A stretch of DNA of 64,000 nucleotides from Persicimonas caeni (GCF_006517175.1 NZ_CP041186.1:3251074-3315073), one strand, 5' to 3'. Positions 24,003 through 33,421 are shown, counted from the stretch's first letter. Numbers and translations are program-made. The notes: generated by a model not told the origin, from the letters alone.

Positions 24003-25276
24003 TCTCCAGCCCATTCGATGTAGCGAGTCTCGGTGAAGTAATTCATCAGCGCCATGTCGAGTTCTTGGCCGGCGCCCTGCCACAGATCCAGCCCACACGC
24101 CCACGCCGGACGCCCGTCGTCGGGGCAATCGCCGCGCTCGCGCGCCCAGGCCAGGGCGTAGTTGGGCGGCTGGTCCTTTTGACCGTTCCACACCGCCAGC
24201 GCCGGCGCCCACTCGGCCTCGCCGGCCTCATCCGCCTCGCCTGCCTCGGCGTCCTCGTCGCCTTGGCCCACTTGAAACGCAAGACCGCACGACTCGCGCC
24301 AGCGTCGCAGCAGGTTCTCGTCGGTGGCGCGCGCGCCCACGGTGGCCGTCTCGGCGACCTCGACGGCGGCCGCGCGGGCGACCCTGTCGTCCGGCGAATT
24401 CACGATGCGGCACAAAACGAAGGTCGCGCCGATGCGAAAGGAGGCCTCGTAGTTGGCGATTCCGTCGGCCATCTCGACGCGCCACTCTTTGGGCTGGCCC
24501 TTCTGGCTCAGCTCGCCCAGCGCGGGGACGATGATCTTCATGTCCTCGCGCAGCGCCTCGGGCTCGACCTCCTGGAAATGCTTTTCGACCGCGCCCAGCG
24601 CGTCTTCTCCCTGCGCCGGCGAGATTTGATACAAGATCTTTTGGCAGTCGGGGCTCGCCGCATACAGCGGGTGCAGCCCGCACAGGCGAAGCCAGGCGTA
24701 GAACTGCGCGTGCTCGGGGCGGTTGCGGCTTCGCCGAAACTCCTCGAGCACCGAGCTGACGATTGTGGGCGAGGTCTTGAAGGCGCGCGTCTCTTGCCAG
24801 AACTCGCCGAGCTCGCCGAACAGGTCGAGGTCGGCCGAGATCTCGCGCGCCAGATACGAGCGCACAAGACAGGTCCACGGAGCGTGCTCGGCGCGTCGGT
24901 CAACGGTCTTGAGCAGCTCGAGGTGCAGGGTGTGCGACAGACCGCCCGACTCGAGCACCGGCTTCAGGTCGCGGCAAGCTGCTTCGGCGGCCTCGCGCGG
25001 GCCGTGGCGAAATACGGCCACGGCGTCTTTGTCCGAAAACTCGAGCGTCTCGAAGTCGTTGCCCCCGAAGCGGGCCCGGTCGAGCAGTTCGACTTGGCGC
25101 GCCTTGACCGGATCTTCGGGCTTGGGCGGCTCGGGCTCGGGCATCCGGCCGCGAAACAGCAAGAAGAGCCCGATGCAGATAAGCATGCAGATACCCCAGG
25201 CGATCACGAGCGTGATGTCCATCTCCCAGGGTTCGTCTTGCTCGTCGGGACCGGGAATGTGCAGCTTGTCAGCCAT
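23999..25276 (-). CDS. membrane-anchored hypothetical protein (425 aa)
   Basis: 425 aa. One transmembrane helix (ITLVIAWGICMLICIGLFLLF) at about residues 21-41, then a proline-rich stalk (MPEPEPPKPEDP), then a helical domain of about 350 residues with many Cys and Trp. HEAT-like helix pairs are possible (ARAAAVEVAETATVGARATDE) but not convincing. The middle gene of a three-gene operon; overlaps the WD-like lipoprotein gene by 4 bp and starts 23 bp after the preceding gene. Family not recognised. Confidence 0.65.
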   Translation of the reverse strand: MADKLHIPGPDEQDEPWEMDITLVIAWGICMLICIGLFLLFRGRMPEPEPPKPEDPVKARQVELLDRARFGGNDFETLEFSDKDAVAVFRHGPREAAEAACRDLKPVLESGGLSHTLHLELLKTVDRRAEHAPWTCLVRSYLAREISADLDLFGELGEFWQETRAFKTSPTIVSSVLEEFRRSRNRPEHAQFYAWLRLCGLHPLYAASPDCQKILYQISPAQGEDALGAVEKHFQEVEPEALREDMKIIVPALGELSQKGQPKEWRVEMADGIANYEASFRIGATFVLCRIVNSPDDRVARAAAVEVAETATVGARATDENLLRRWRESCGLAFQVGQGDEDAEAGEADEAGEAEWAPALAVWNGQKDQPPNYALAWARERGDCPDDGRPAWACGLDLWQGAGQELDMALMNYFTETRYIEWAGE

Positions 25277-25299
25277 GAATACCGCGGGTCAGTGGGCTA

Positions 25300-25998
25300 C
25301 TAGAGTGACAGCTTGATGAGCAAGATGACCACCAGAAGCCCCAGCGTCGCCAGGGCGATGATCCCCCAGATGGGGCTCGTCGACGCCTTGGGCTCCGCCT
25401 TGGCCTGCAGCGACATATTTCGATCGAAGCGAACGTCGGGGTAGTCGAAGTCGGGAAAGGTGTAGCTGAGCGTGTCGGTGTCTTCGTCGTAGTGCAGCTC
25501 GATATGCCCCTCGGCGCCGAAGTCGTTGAGGATGCTCTGGATCTTGGCACTGGGCAGGTCGAGGCGGCTGGTGAAATACGATAGCTCGACCGTCGAACTC
25601 TTGGCGCCGGCGGCGACCTGCAACACCTGGTGCTGGTCGTAGACCTTGCGCTCCCACTCCTCGTCGGTCTTCAGCGCGTTGATCGTGCGCATCAGCCCCT
25701 GGATATCCTCGAGGTGCTCGCCGCGGTCGAGGTCGAGCTCGCGCAGGCTGTATACGTCGGGATCTTCGAAGTGAAAATACGGAAGGGTGTCGCTCTGGAT
25801 GCGCTGGACGCCGCCGCCCTCGTTGTCTTCGAGGCTCTCGAGGATGCGCGCCACGCTCTGGACGTCGAGCGGCAGGTAGGTGGTCACCTCGAGCACATGC
25901 GTGACATTGTCCTCGTTGCGCCTGGCCAAAATGGCGGCCACCTCAGAGACCAGCCGCACACAATCCGGGCCAAGCTTGAATCGATTTGTGTCCACCAT
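25300..25998 (-). CDS. tail-anchored hypothetical protein (232 aa)
   Basis: 232 aa from the ATG at 25998 (MVDTNRFKLG); the upstream in-frame region is Arg-rich and lacks a ribosome site. The first 190 residues are cytoplasmic-type helices with two winged-helix-like segments (THVLEVTTYLPLDVQSVARILESL; LPSAKIQSILNDFGAEGHIELHY). A C-terminal transmembrane helix (IWGIIALATLGLLVVILLIKL) anchors it. First gene of the operon that continues with the 425-aa protein and the propeller lipoprotein. It could sense or transmit a signal across the inner membrane; no family name is supported. Confidence 0.65.
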   Translation of the reverse strand: MVDTNRFKLGPDCVRLVSEVAAILARRNEDNVTHVLEVTTYLPLDVQSVARILESLEDNEGGGVQRIQSDTLPYFHFEDPDVYSLRELDLDRGEHLEDIQGLMRTINALKTDEEWERKVYDQHQVLQVAAGAKSSTVELSYFTSRLDLPSAKIQSILNDFGAEGHIELHYDEDTDTLSYTFPDFDYPDVRFDRNMSLQAKAEPKASTSPIWGIIALATLGLLVVILLIKLSL

Positions 25999-26220
25999 AG
26001 GTTCGCTCACTTCACAGACAGCCCGCGCGGTGCGCTCACGCCTGGGGCGCGCACGAACCGTGCGGTACCAGAGGCATGCTACTGTATACACCGAACTTAT
26101 CAAGGTCGCGCCGCCCTCGGCCGGCCGACGAGCGCAAAATTAGTGTTTGTCCGCCGGAGCGCAACTTGCTAACTTTCCCACGTAAAATGCGGTTTTTAAC
26201 CAACAAAGGCAGCAGCCACT

Positions 26221-27924
26221 ATGTCGCAACCCCATCGGGCTCCGGCCTCAATCCCCGCCACGCCGCCCAATGAAGGCGAGCGCCTCGAGACGCTGTATCG
26301 GCTCGATATCCTCGACACGGCGCCCGAGCCGGCATTCGATCAACTCGCGGCGCTGGCGCGTCAGCTGACCCGAGCGCCCCACGCGATGGTGAGTTTCATC
26401 GACGAAAGGCGTCAGTGGTACAAGGCAAAATCGGGTTCCGACCTCGACGAAATCCCACGCGAAGACGCCTTTTGTTCCCATGCCATTTTGGTAAACGAGC
26501 CCACGATCGTCGCCGATACGCTCGATGACGAGCGTTTCTGTGAGCACCCGCTGGTCATCGGGCCGCCCCACGTTCGGTTTTACGCCGGCTTTCCGGTGCG
26601 TATCGACGGCAACGCCCTCGGCACCTTGTGCGTGCTCGGCCCCGAGCCCCACGAGCTGAGCGACCAGGAATGCGAGGGACTCGCCGCGCTGCGCGATCAG
26701 GTCGAGGCGCAACTGAACCTGCGCGAGGCGCTGCGCGAATCGGAGCGGCTTCGACGCGAGACCATCGAGCAGGCCCAACAGCTCGAATTGACCCACAAGC
26801 GCCTGGCGCAGGTCGACAAGACACAGGCGCTGGGGCGCATGGCCGGCGGGATCGCCCACGACTTCAACAACATCTTGACGATCATCCGCACCTGCGCCGA
26901 CTTCTTGCTGCGCGAGTTGCAGCCCGACGCGCACCTGCGCGAAGACGCCGACGACATCGTCGCGGCCACCATCCGGGCGTCGGCGCTCACCCGTCAGTTG
27001 CTCGCCTTCGGCCGCGCGCAAGCCCTCGACCCGCGCGTGGTGGCGCTCGACGAAATCGTGGCGCCGATGCAAAAGCTGCTCAGGCGTGTCGTCCCGGAAG
27101 AGATCGACCTGCACACCCGGCTCGACGCCGCCGACGCCTACCTGCACGTCGACCCCAGCCAGCTCGAGCAGGTGGTCGTCAACCTCGTGCTCAACGCGCG
27201 TGACGCCGTGCAGCCGGGCGGGCAGATCGCCATCGAAACCACACGCGCCCGCCTCGCCGACGGCGAGCACGAGCGCATCCCCGCCGGGGAGTACGGGGTG
27301 GTGCGCGTACGCGACAACGGCATAGGCATCGACGCCGACGTGGTCGACCAGATCTTCGACCCGTTCTTCTCGGCCGGCGAACACAGCAGCGGCAACGGGC
27401 TGGGGCTGGCGATCGTGCAGGGCGTCGTCAGCCAGAGCGACGGATATATCGACGTCGACGCCGGGCTCGACGCCGGCGTCCAATTCGAGATCTGGCTGCC
27501 GACCACCCAACGCGACGACCCGGCCGAAGCGAAGCACAAGACCGACACAGCGCCGCGCAGCTCGTCGGCCACGGTGCTGCTGGTCGAGGACGACCGGCTC
27601 GTGCGCAAGAGCCTGCGCAGGATCTTGCGCTCACGGGACCACGAGGTGCTCGAGGCCGAGGACGCCGCCGAGGCGATGCAGCTGTGGAGCGTCCACCAGG
27701 ACAGCATCGACGCTGTGGTCAGCGACGTGGTGCTGCCAGGCCGCCGCGGCCCGGACATCGTGGCCGATCTTCGCCGCGAGCGCGCCTCGTTGCCGGCCCT
27801 CTTCGTGACCGGCTACACCGGCAAGAGCGACATCGATGTCTGCGGGCCCGCCCCCACCGCCGTGCTACACAAGCCGGTCGCCTCCGACGAGCTCCTCGCG
27901 CAGCTCGAAGAGCTACTTGGTTAG
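26221..27924 (+). CDS. hybrid sensor histidine kinase (GAF-HisKA-HATPase-REC)
   Basis: 567 aa, soluble. GAF domain at about 20-165 (ERLETLYRLDILDTAPEPAF opening, as in GAF kinases). A short coiled coil follows (168-200). Then HisKA with GGIAHDFNNIL (phospho-acceptor His213), HATPase with N box LVLNARDAVQ, G boxes RVRDNGIGID and GNGLGLAIV, and a C-terminal receiver (VLLVEDDRLV, acceptor Asp in VVSDVVLP, FVTGYT, LHKPV). The His phosphorylates the attached receiver, and no output domain is present, so a phosphotransfer protein or another receiver must lie elsewhere. Divergent from the three-gene operon. cheB-cheR follow 625 bp away but are not obviously co-transcribed. Confidence 0.93.
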   Translation: MSQPHRAPASIPATPPNEGERLETLYRLDILDTAPEPAFDQLAALARQLTRAPHAMVSFIDERRQWYKAKSGSDLDEIPREDAFCSHAILVNEPTIVADTLDDERFCEHPLVIGPPHVRFYAGFPVRIDGNALGTLCVLGPEPHELSDQECEGLAALRDQVEAQLNLREALRESERLRRETIEQAQQLELTHKRLAQVDKTQALGRMAGGIAHDFNNILTIIRTCADFLLRELQPDAHLREDADDIVAATIRASALTRQLLAFGRAQALDPRVVALDEIVAPMQKLLRRVVPEEIDLHTRLDAADAYLHVDPSQLEQVVVNLVLNARDAVQPGGQIAIETTRARLADGEHERIPAGEYGVVRVRDNGIGIDADVVDQIFDPFFSAGEHSSGNGLGLAIVQGVVSQSDGYIDVDAGLDAGVQFEIWLPTTQRDDPAEAKHKTDTAPRSSSATVLLVEDDRLVRKSLRRILRSRDHEVLEAEDAAEAMQLWSVHQDSIDAVVSDVVLPGRRGPDIVADLRRERASLPALFVTGYTGKSDIDVCGPAPTAVLHKPVASDELLAQLEELLG

Positions 27925-28549
27925 AGATGTGCTCGCACGTGATGCGACCTCATCCGGTCACGATCACGGTGCACGGCTCCGGTCACGGTCACGTTCACAA
28001 TCACGGCGACCGGCACCCGGCGACCGGTTACCGGCTCCGTAGCCGTGTCCGTGACCCCGCCCGCCTCGCGCGCGCGACTTGCGAGTATGAACAGAGTTGC
28101 AAATATGATCCCTCCCCCTGGGTCCCACGGACCCACCCCCATCGACCAACCAAGACGTACCCCGGCGCTGCCTCCGCCCGCCTCGCTCCGACGCCCGCGT
28201 GGGGCGGCTCGGCAGGAGGTATGGGCCAGGCCGAAGTGTCATCTCGTCAACGGGTGCGCATCCGTGAGGGCCGATCTCGAAGGCGGCGCTGGGTGAGACG
28301 ACGCGTTCGGGGCCCTCAATACGGTTATCGCGAGATTTGCGGATTTGTTGCGGATTATTTTGTAGATCGGGCTTTGGTGGGTGCTGGGGGCGGGATCGCT
28401 CTGTTGGGCACTGTTACGGTCACGGTGTCCGGCTCCGGTCACGATCTCGGTGTCCGAGACCGTGACCGTGACCGTGACCGGCAACCAGCGACCGAACAAG
28501 CCCCCAAAAGGTCTCCTTTTGGGCCCTCGCCAAATCGTATACTCTGTGT
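27925..28549 (+). repeat. GGTCAC/GTGACC-rich repeat tract
   Basis: 625 bp without a gene. It is bounded by two arrays of GGTCAC-type hexamers: 27955-28056 and 28413-28492. Both share the order (T)ACGGTCACGGTG, CGGCTCCGGTCACG. Each array folds on itself: 28437-28467 is GGTCACG..TCTCGG / CCGAGA..CGTGACC with one mismatch. Between the arrays is ordinary GC-rich sequence with no supported frame. At 28503-28523 lies a perfect hairpin CCCAAAAGG-TCT-CCTTTTGGG, which could end transcription before cheB. Confidence 0.65.
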
Positions 28550-29719
28550 GTGTCCGATCGATTCACCGCCCCCCTGGACGCCATTGAGGCGCCGTCTGTG
28601 CGAGGCACTCTCTTGAATCCTACGCGTATCCTCATCGCCGAAGACAGCTCGCTCTTTGCGACCGTCTTGCGCGAGATGATCGAGCCCGAGCCCGACATGG
28701 AGATCGTGGCGATGGCTCAGAACGGCAAGAAGGCCGTCGAGCTGTGCGCCGAGTTGCAGCCCGACTTGGTCTTGATGGACATCCATATGCCGGTGATGGA
28801 CGGGCTGACGGCCACCGCGCGCATCATGGCGCGTTGCCCGACGCCTATTTTGGTGATCACGGCCGATCCGTACCGCGGCGGGGTCGACCTGTCGTTCAAG
28901 GCGCTGTCGGCGGGCGCGCTCGACCTGGTCGCCAAGCCCGACGAGGTGCCGATGCGCGAGGCCGAGCGCCTCGAGCTTCTGCGCAAGATGCGCATTCTGT
29001 CGGAGGTGCCCGTGGTGCGCCACGTGCGCGACAGCCTCGGCAGCGCTCGACGCAGCAAACCTGCGCCCAAAGAGTCGACGCCTGCCAAGAAGAGCCAAGA
29101 GACCAAAAAGACCAAGAACGCCAAGCTCGCCGGCGAGTCGACCCCGGTGGTCGGCATCGCCGCGTCGACCGGCGGCCCCAAGGCCCTCGCCCAGCTCTTG
29201 GGCGAGCTTCCCGCCGACTTCCCGGCGCCCATTTTGCTCGTCCAGCACATCACCCGCGGCTTCTCGACTCACCTGACGCGCTGGCTCGACGCCAACAGCG
29301 CCTTGCGCGTGGTCGAGGCCCAGCACGGCCAGCCCATCCGCGCGGGGCACGTGTACGTGGCGCCCACCGAGATGCAGATGGAGCTGACGGCGTCGCGCTT
29401 TTTGAAGGTCTACGACGGCCCGGCCGTCGCCGGCCACCGCCCCAGCGGCGACGTGCTGCTGCGAAGCCTCGCCCGCCACGTCGCCCCGCGTGCGGTGGGC
29501 GTGGTCTTGAGCGGCATGGGCCAGGACGGCGCGTTCGGCATGGCCGCGCTGTACCGCAGCGGCAGCATCACGCTCGTCCAGGACGAGGAGAGCTCGGTGG
29601 TCTACAGCATGCCGCGCTCGGCGCTCGAGCGTGGGGTCGTCAGCGAGGTCGTCGCCCTCGACCAGATGGCCGACAAGCTCGGCTCGGTCGTCAAGAAGCT
29701 GGCTGAGGAGGGCTCATGA
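28550..29719 (+). CDS. cheB: CheB: protein-glutamate methylesterase with receiver domain
   Basis: 389 aa from the GTG at 28550. A TTG at 28613 with GAGG seven bases before it is a good alternative start, beginning just before the receiver domain. Receiver: AEDSS, acceptor Asp77 in LVLMDIHMP, TAD, KPDE. A Lys-rich linker lies at about 165-193. The methylesterase domain carries the triad Ser206 (IAASTGGP), His233 (LVQHI) and Asp326 (GMGQDG). It demethylates or deamidates chemoreceptor glutamates. Translationally coupled to cheR by an ATGA overlap. No cheA, cheW or receptor gene is in the window. Confidence 0.95.
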   Translation: MSDRFTAPLDAIEAPSVRGTLLNPTRILIAEDSSLFATVLREMIEPEPDMEIVAMAQNGKKAVELCAELQPDLVLMDIHMPVMDGLTATARIMARCPTPILVITADPYRGGVDLSFKALSAGALDLVAKPDEVPMREAERLELLRKMRILSEVPVVRHVRDSLGSARRSKPAPKESTPAKKSQETKKTKNAKLAGESTPVVGIAASTGGPKALAQLLGELPADFPAPILLVQHITRGFSTHLTRWLDANSALRVVEAQHGQPIRAGHVYVAPTEMQMELTASRFLKVYDGPAVAGHRPSGDVLLRSLARHVAPRAVGVVLSGMGQDGAFGMAALYRSGSITLVQDEESSVVYSMPRSALERGVVSEVVALDQMADKLGSVVKKLAEEGS

Positions 29720-31200
29720 GCTCGCGAAGCCGTGGTTATCCGACGCCCGTCGGCGAGGCGTGCGGGCTGCTGTCGTCGTGGACCGGCCTCGAGCTTCGGG
29801 GCACCGCGCCCCGTCGCGTGGCCGAGTTTCTGCGCACCCGCGCCGAGCAACTGGGCTACGCGTCGATGGACGAGTACGTCGACTACTTGAGCGCGCTCGC
29901 GCCCACCGCCGAGGAGTCGCAGCAGCTCATCAACCTGGTGACCAACGGGCTGACCTGCTTCTGGCGAGACAAGCCCCAGTTGCACGCCTTGGAGACCGTC
30001 TTCGGCAAGCTCAGCCGCGCGCGCGGGTCGAGCGAGACGAGTGCGCCCATGGAGCCCATCAAGGTATGGTGCGCCGGCTGCTCGACCGGCGAGGAGGCCT
30101 ACACCGTGGCGATGATCGCCGAGGAGCACGGCGTGCCCGTGCAGGTACTCGGCTCCGACCTGAACACCGAGTCGCTGCGCCACGCCCGCCAGGGCACCTA
30201 CGGCGAGTGGAGCTTGCGACGCACCGACGACGCCCACCGCCAGCGCTACTTCGAGCGCACCGGCGAGGGGCGCTATCAGATCTCGGAGACCCTTCGACGG
30301 TCGGTGCGCTTCGAGCACCACAATATCTTGTCGCCGCCGCCCACGCCCGGCGGCTCATCGAGCAAGGACGGCTCACCGGGCAGCCAGCAAGACACCAAGT
30401 GGGACGTGGTCATGTGCCGAAACGTCCTCATCTACTTTTCGGACGAGGCGATGACGAAGGTGCTCGGCCACTTCGCCGACAGCATGCACCAGGACGGCTA
30501 TTTGCTGCTCGGCTCGAGCGAACAGCTGCACACCGGCGGCATCCCCGAGGCGCTCGTGCCCTTTCGCGCAGCGCGCCAGGGCGGTGGCTTCGTCTACCGT
30601 TTGCGCGCGACCCCGCCCGGGCGCACCGTGGCGTTCCCTCCCCGCAAGCCCGAGCCCGAGCCCGAGCCCGAGCCGAGCCTGCCGACCATCGAATTCAACT
30701 ATCCGGGGTCGCTCGAAGAGGACACCACCGAGATCACCAGCGACGTCACCACCCAGGAGGCCGCCCACGAGCTGCTCGAGATGGCCGTCGCCCACCTCGA
30801 CGCCGGGCGCAAGGAAGCCGCACTCGCCTGCTGCGAGGCCACCGCCTCCTACGATCCTTTCGTCCCCGAAAACTACTGCTTGATGGCGTATATGCTCGCC
30901 CAGGAGGGCGCCACCGCCCAGGCGCTCGAGACTTACCGCAAGGTGTTGTTTCTGGACCCGTTCAACTGGATCGCGGCCGTCGAGAGTGCGCGCTTGCAGA
31001 TGCGCCGCGGCGACGCCCGGCAGGCCAAACGCCTGCTGCGCCAGGCCAGCGAGGGATTGAACTCGGGGCGACGGCTGTCGCGAGGCACGCGCGAGGTCGC
31101 CGAGGCGATGGAGCGCGCCCTGACCGACCGCGACGCGGCGCTAGAGTTCTGCGAGCAGTACCTGGAGCGACTTCGCGGCGAGAAATTCGTCGACTCCTGA
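29716..31200 (+). CDS. cheR: CheR: chemoreceptor methyltransferase with C-terminal TPR region
   Basis: 494 aa. CheR N-terminal helices (FLRTRAEQLGYASMDEYVDY; VTNGLTCFWRD), then the SAM-binding fold with VWCAGCSTGEEAYTVAM and VLGSDLNTESLRHARQGTY. The WDVVMCRNVLIYFSDEA signature follows. After about residue 300 comes a Pro/Glu linker (EPEPEPEPE), and then about 170 residues of TPR-like helices (LEMAVAHLDAGRKEAALACC, MLAQEGATAQALETYRKVLF). CheR-TPR proteins often serve alternative chemosensory pathways, where the TPR controls partner choice. It pairs with the upstream cheB as a self-contained adaptation module. Confidence 0.95.
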   Translation: MSSRSRGYPTPVGEACGLLSSWTGLELRGTAPRRVAEFLRTRAEQLGYASMDEYVDYLSALAPTAEESQQLINLVTNGLTCFWRDKPQLHALETVFGKLSRARGSSETSAPMEPIKVWCAGCSTGEEAYTVAMIAEEHGVPVQVLGSDLNTESLRHARQGTYGEWSLRRTDDAHRQRYFERTGEGRYQISETLRRSVRFEHHNILSPPPTPGGSSSKDGSPGSQQDTKWDVVMCRNVLIYFSDEAMTKVLGHFADSMHQDGYLLLGSSEQLHTGGIPEALVPFRAARQGGGFVYRLRATPPGRTVAFPPRKPEPEPEPEPSLPTIEFNYPGSLEEDTTEITSDVTTQEAAHELLEMAVAHLDAGRKEAALACCEATASYDPFVPENYCLMAYMLAQEGATAQALETYRKVLFLDPFNWIAAVESARLQMRRGDARQAKRLLRQASEGLNSGRRLSRGTREVAEAMERALTDRDAALEFCEQYLERLRGEKFVDS

Positions 31201-31223
31201 TCGCTCTCCCAACCCTTCTGATT

Positions 31224-32639
31224 TCATTGATCGAGCGGCAGCCCGCTGGGCACCGACTCTGGGACGACGTCGATCGTGTCGTCGGCTCCCTCGCCGGTGA
31301 GCGCGTCCATGAACGCGACCAGATCGTCGACTTCGGCGTCGGTCAACTGCGGCGGCTCGTGCATCTGCGGGGAGAGGGTAGCCAAGATCCGCTCCTGCAG
31401 CGCGGGATCGTCGTGCATCATCTCGCTCAAGTCGCCCTCGAGGTGGCTCGGGTCGTATCCCTTCAGGCTGGCGACCGGGTCGAGGTGGTGGCGAATCGCC
31501 TCCTCGATGGTCTCGTAGGCGCCGTTGTGCATATACGGCGGGGTGAGCGCGGCGTTGCGAAGCGAGGGCGTGCGGAAGGCAAAATTGTAGTCCGGGTCGT
31601 TGCTCACCCGGCCAAAGCCGATGTCGAGCGGCTCGTCGGGATCGCGGCCGGGGCCGAACTGAGGCACGGCCAAGTTGTAGGGCTTCTGATCGGTCAGCAG
31701 CGTGCCGCTGTGGCATTGAGCGCACTCGCCTTTGCCGAAAAAGACGGCGGCGCCGCGCTTTTGGGGCTCGCTGAGCGCGCCCTGTTCGCCGGCGACGTAG
31801 CGATCCCAGGGGCTCGGGCCGGCCGAGAACGCCTCGATCTCGAACGCCGCGATGGCGTTGGCGGCGTACTCGAAGCCCATCTCGTCGACGGGCTCGTCCG
31901 GATAGGCTTGGGCGAAGAGGCGGCGGTACTCGTCGTTTTCGAGCAGCCGCACCATCAGCTTCGACCACATCTGGTTGAACAGGCCGTCGACGATCCGCCC
32001 CAGCTCGTTGGGCTCGCCGTGAATGTCGGTGTCCCAGCGCTCGCCGCGCATCTCGTCGCGCTCGGTCACCGGGAACATCGCCTGGGCGGCGAGCAGGTTG
32101 TCGAGCCCGTCGGGCAGCCGTGAGCCGGCCGGGGTGAGCAGGTGGCCGTCGTCGGTGGTGCGAATGCGCATGTCCCAGAATTGGGTGCGCCAGGCGGAGA
32201 CGCCGCGGTTGAACAGCTCGGTCGAATTGCGCGCCGTCCACGTGCGGCCCTGGCCGAGCCGACGCTTTTGGCCGTCGACCTCGGCGCCGGTGCCTGCGCT
32301 CAGCGGGATATCGTCGCTGGTCATCTCGCGGGGGTGGTGGCACGAGGCACACGAGGTGTCCAGATTTCCACTCAAGATGCGGTCGAAGAAGAGCATTCGG
32401 CCCAGCTCGACCTTGGCAGGATCTTGCGGCTCGGCCTCGGGCAGCGGCTCGATGTCCCACGCCTCGATGCCCACCGCGATCTGCTCTTCGACCGTCAGCT
32501 CGGGCTCGGGCTCCGGGCGAGGCGGCTCGTCGGGGCCACAGCCGCTCGAGGCTGCGGCGAGCAGCCCGATCAGCAGCGTGATAGGCAGCGTGTGCTGCAG
32601 CACCTCGGACCCAGTTTTGCGCATCTTTCGCATCGACAT
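31224..32639 (-). CDS. MauG-like di-heme cytochrome c peroxidase lipoprotein
   Basis: 471 aa with lipobox ASSGC (Cys34) and a proline-rich linker. Two heme-attachment motifs are seen: CASCH (about residue 96) and CAQCH (about residue 310). They lie in the usual layout of the bacterial di-heme cytochrome c peroxidase/MauG family (KVELGRMLFFD, TRNST-like ARNSTELFNRG, FRTPSLRNAALTPPYMHNG). It reduces H2O2 or oxidises a protein substrate in the periplasm. An AGG ribosome site precedes the ATG at 32639. Single gene converging on cheR. Lipid anchoring and an unknown partner make the exact role uncertain. Confidence 0.9.
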   Translation of the reverse strand: MSMRKMRKTGSEVLQHTLPITLLIGLLAAASSGCGPDEPPRPEPEPELTVEEQIAVGIEAWDIEPLPEAEPQDPAKVELGRMLFFDRILSGNLDTSCASCHHPREMTSDDIPLSAGTGAEVDGQKRRLGQGRTWTARNSTELFNRGVSAWRTQFWDMRIRTTDDGHLLTPAGSRLPDGLDNLLAAQAMFPVTERDEMRGERWDTDIHGEPNELGRIVDGLFNQMWSKLMVRLLENDEYRRLFAQAYPDEPVDEMGFEYAANAIAAFEIEAFSAGPSPWDRYVAGEQGALSEPQKRGAAVFFGKGECAQCHSGTLLTDQKPYNLAVPQFGPGRDPDEPLDIGFGRVSNDPDYNFAFRTPSLRNAALTPPYMHNGAYETIEEAIRHHLDPVASLKGYDPSHLEGDLSEMMHDDPALQERILATLSPQMHEPPQLTDAEVDDLVAFMDALTGEGADDTIDVVPESVPSGLPLDQ

Positions 32640-32849
32640 GATACCTGGATGATACCTGAAGGGGGCAGACCGCTCGTGTCTTTTTCCTGTTCAAGCTCAG
32701 CAAGATTCAATATACATGCCACCCGGTGCGGCCCCCAGCGCCTGCGGTATTTACGCCGCCGTGACGCCATCTCGTGCGACATTTTTGGCGCGGTCGCCTC
32801 ACCACCCTCAGAAATCTGAATCCTCGCTCTTCGCACCAAAAGGCAAACG

Positions 32850-33398
32850 ATGGCACGCAGCGACAATCTGGTCTGGATCGATCTGGAGATGTCCGGGCTC
32901 GATCCCGAGATGGACGTCATTCTAGAGATCGCCACGATCGTGACCGGTCCGGACCTGAGAATCATCGCCGAAGGCCCGAACCTGGTGATCCACCAGCCCG
33001 AGGAGATCATCGATGGGATGGACGAGTGGAACACCACCCACCACGGCGACTCGGGGCTCATCGATCGGGTGCGCGAGTCGGAGTTGACCCTGAGTGAAGT
33101 CGAGACGAGGACCCTCGAGTTCGTGCAGGCGTACACCGAAGAGGGCAAAGCGCCGCTGTGCGGCAACACCATCGGCCAGGACCGCCGGTTTCTGTACAAG
33201 TACATGCCCCGGCTGAGCTCCTGGCTGCACTACCGCAACGTCGACGTCTCCTCCATCAAGGAGCTTGTGAGCCGCTGGTATCCCGAGGAGATGCACGCGC
33301 CGACCAAGAAGTCGAACCACCGCGCCCTCGACGATATCCGCGGCTCCATCGAAGAGCTGAAGTGGTATCGCGACTACGTCTTCGTCAGCCAGTACTGA
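32850..33398 (+). CDS. orn: oligoribonuclease
   Basis: 182 aa, the family's usual length. DEDDh exonuclease motifs are all present: WIDLEMSGLDP (Asp11, Glu13), CGNTIGQDRRFL (Asp), NHRALDDI (His and Asp). KYMPRLSSWLHYRNVDVSSI is characteristic of Orn. It degrades 2-5 nt RNA fragments, including pGpG, in the cytoplasm. The start follows AAAAGGC. Single gene, converging on a lipoprotein gene. Confidence 0.97.
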   Translation: MARSDNLVWIDLEMSGLDPEMDVILEIATIVTGPDLRIIAEGPNLVIHQPEEIIDGMDEWNTTHHGDSGLIDRVRESELTLSEVETRTLEFVQAYTEEGKAPLCGNTIGQDRRFLYKYMPRLSSWLHYRNVDVSSIKELVSRWYPEEMHAPTKKSNHRALDDIRGSIEELKWYRDYVFVSQY

Positions 33399-33421
33399 GC
33401 CGGCTTGTCGGCCGAACTGCC

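Noticed and set aside
27955-28492. GGTCAC arrays considered as a CRISPR array
   Set aside because: Units are hexamers without regular unique spacers; no cas gene nearby.
28218-28616. Frame starting MGQAEVSSRQ after AGGAGG in the GGTCAC tract
   Set aside because: Ribosome-site spacing is only one base, and the later part is the translated hexamer repeat (VTVTV, DRDRDRD) overlapping the start of cheB.
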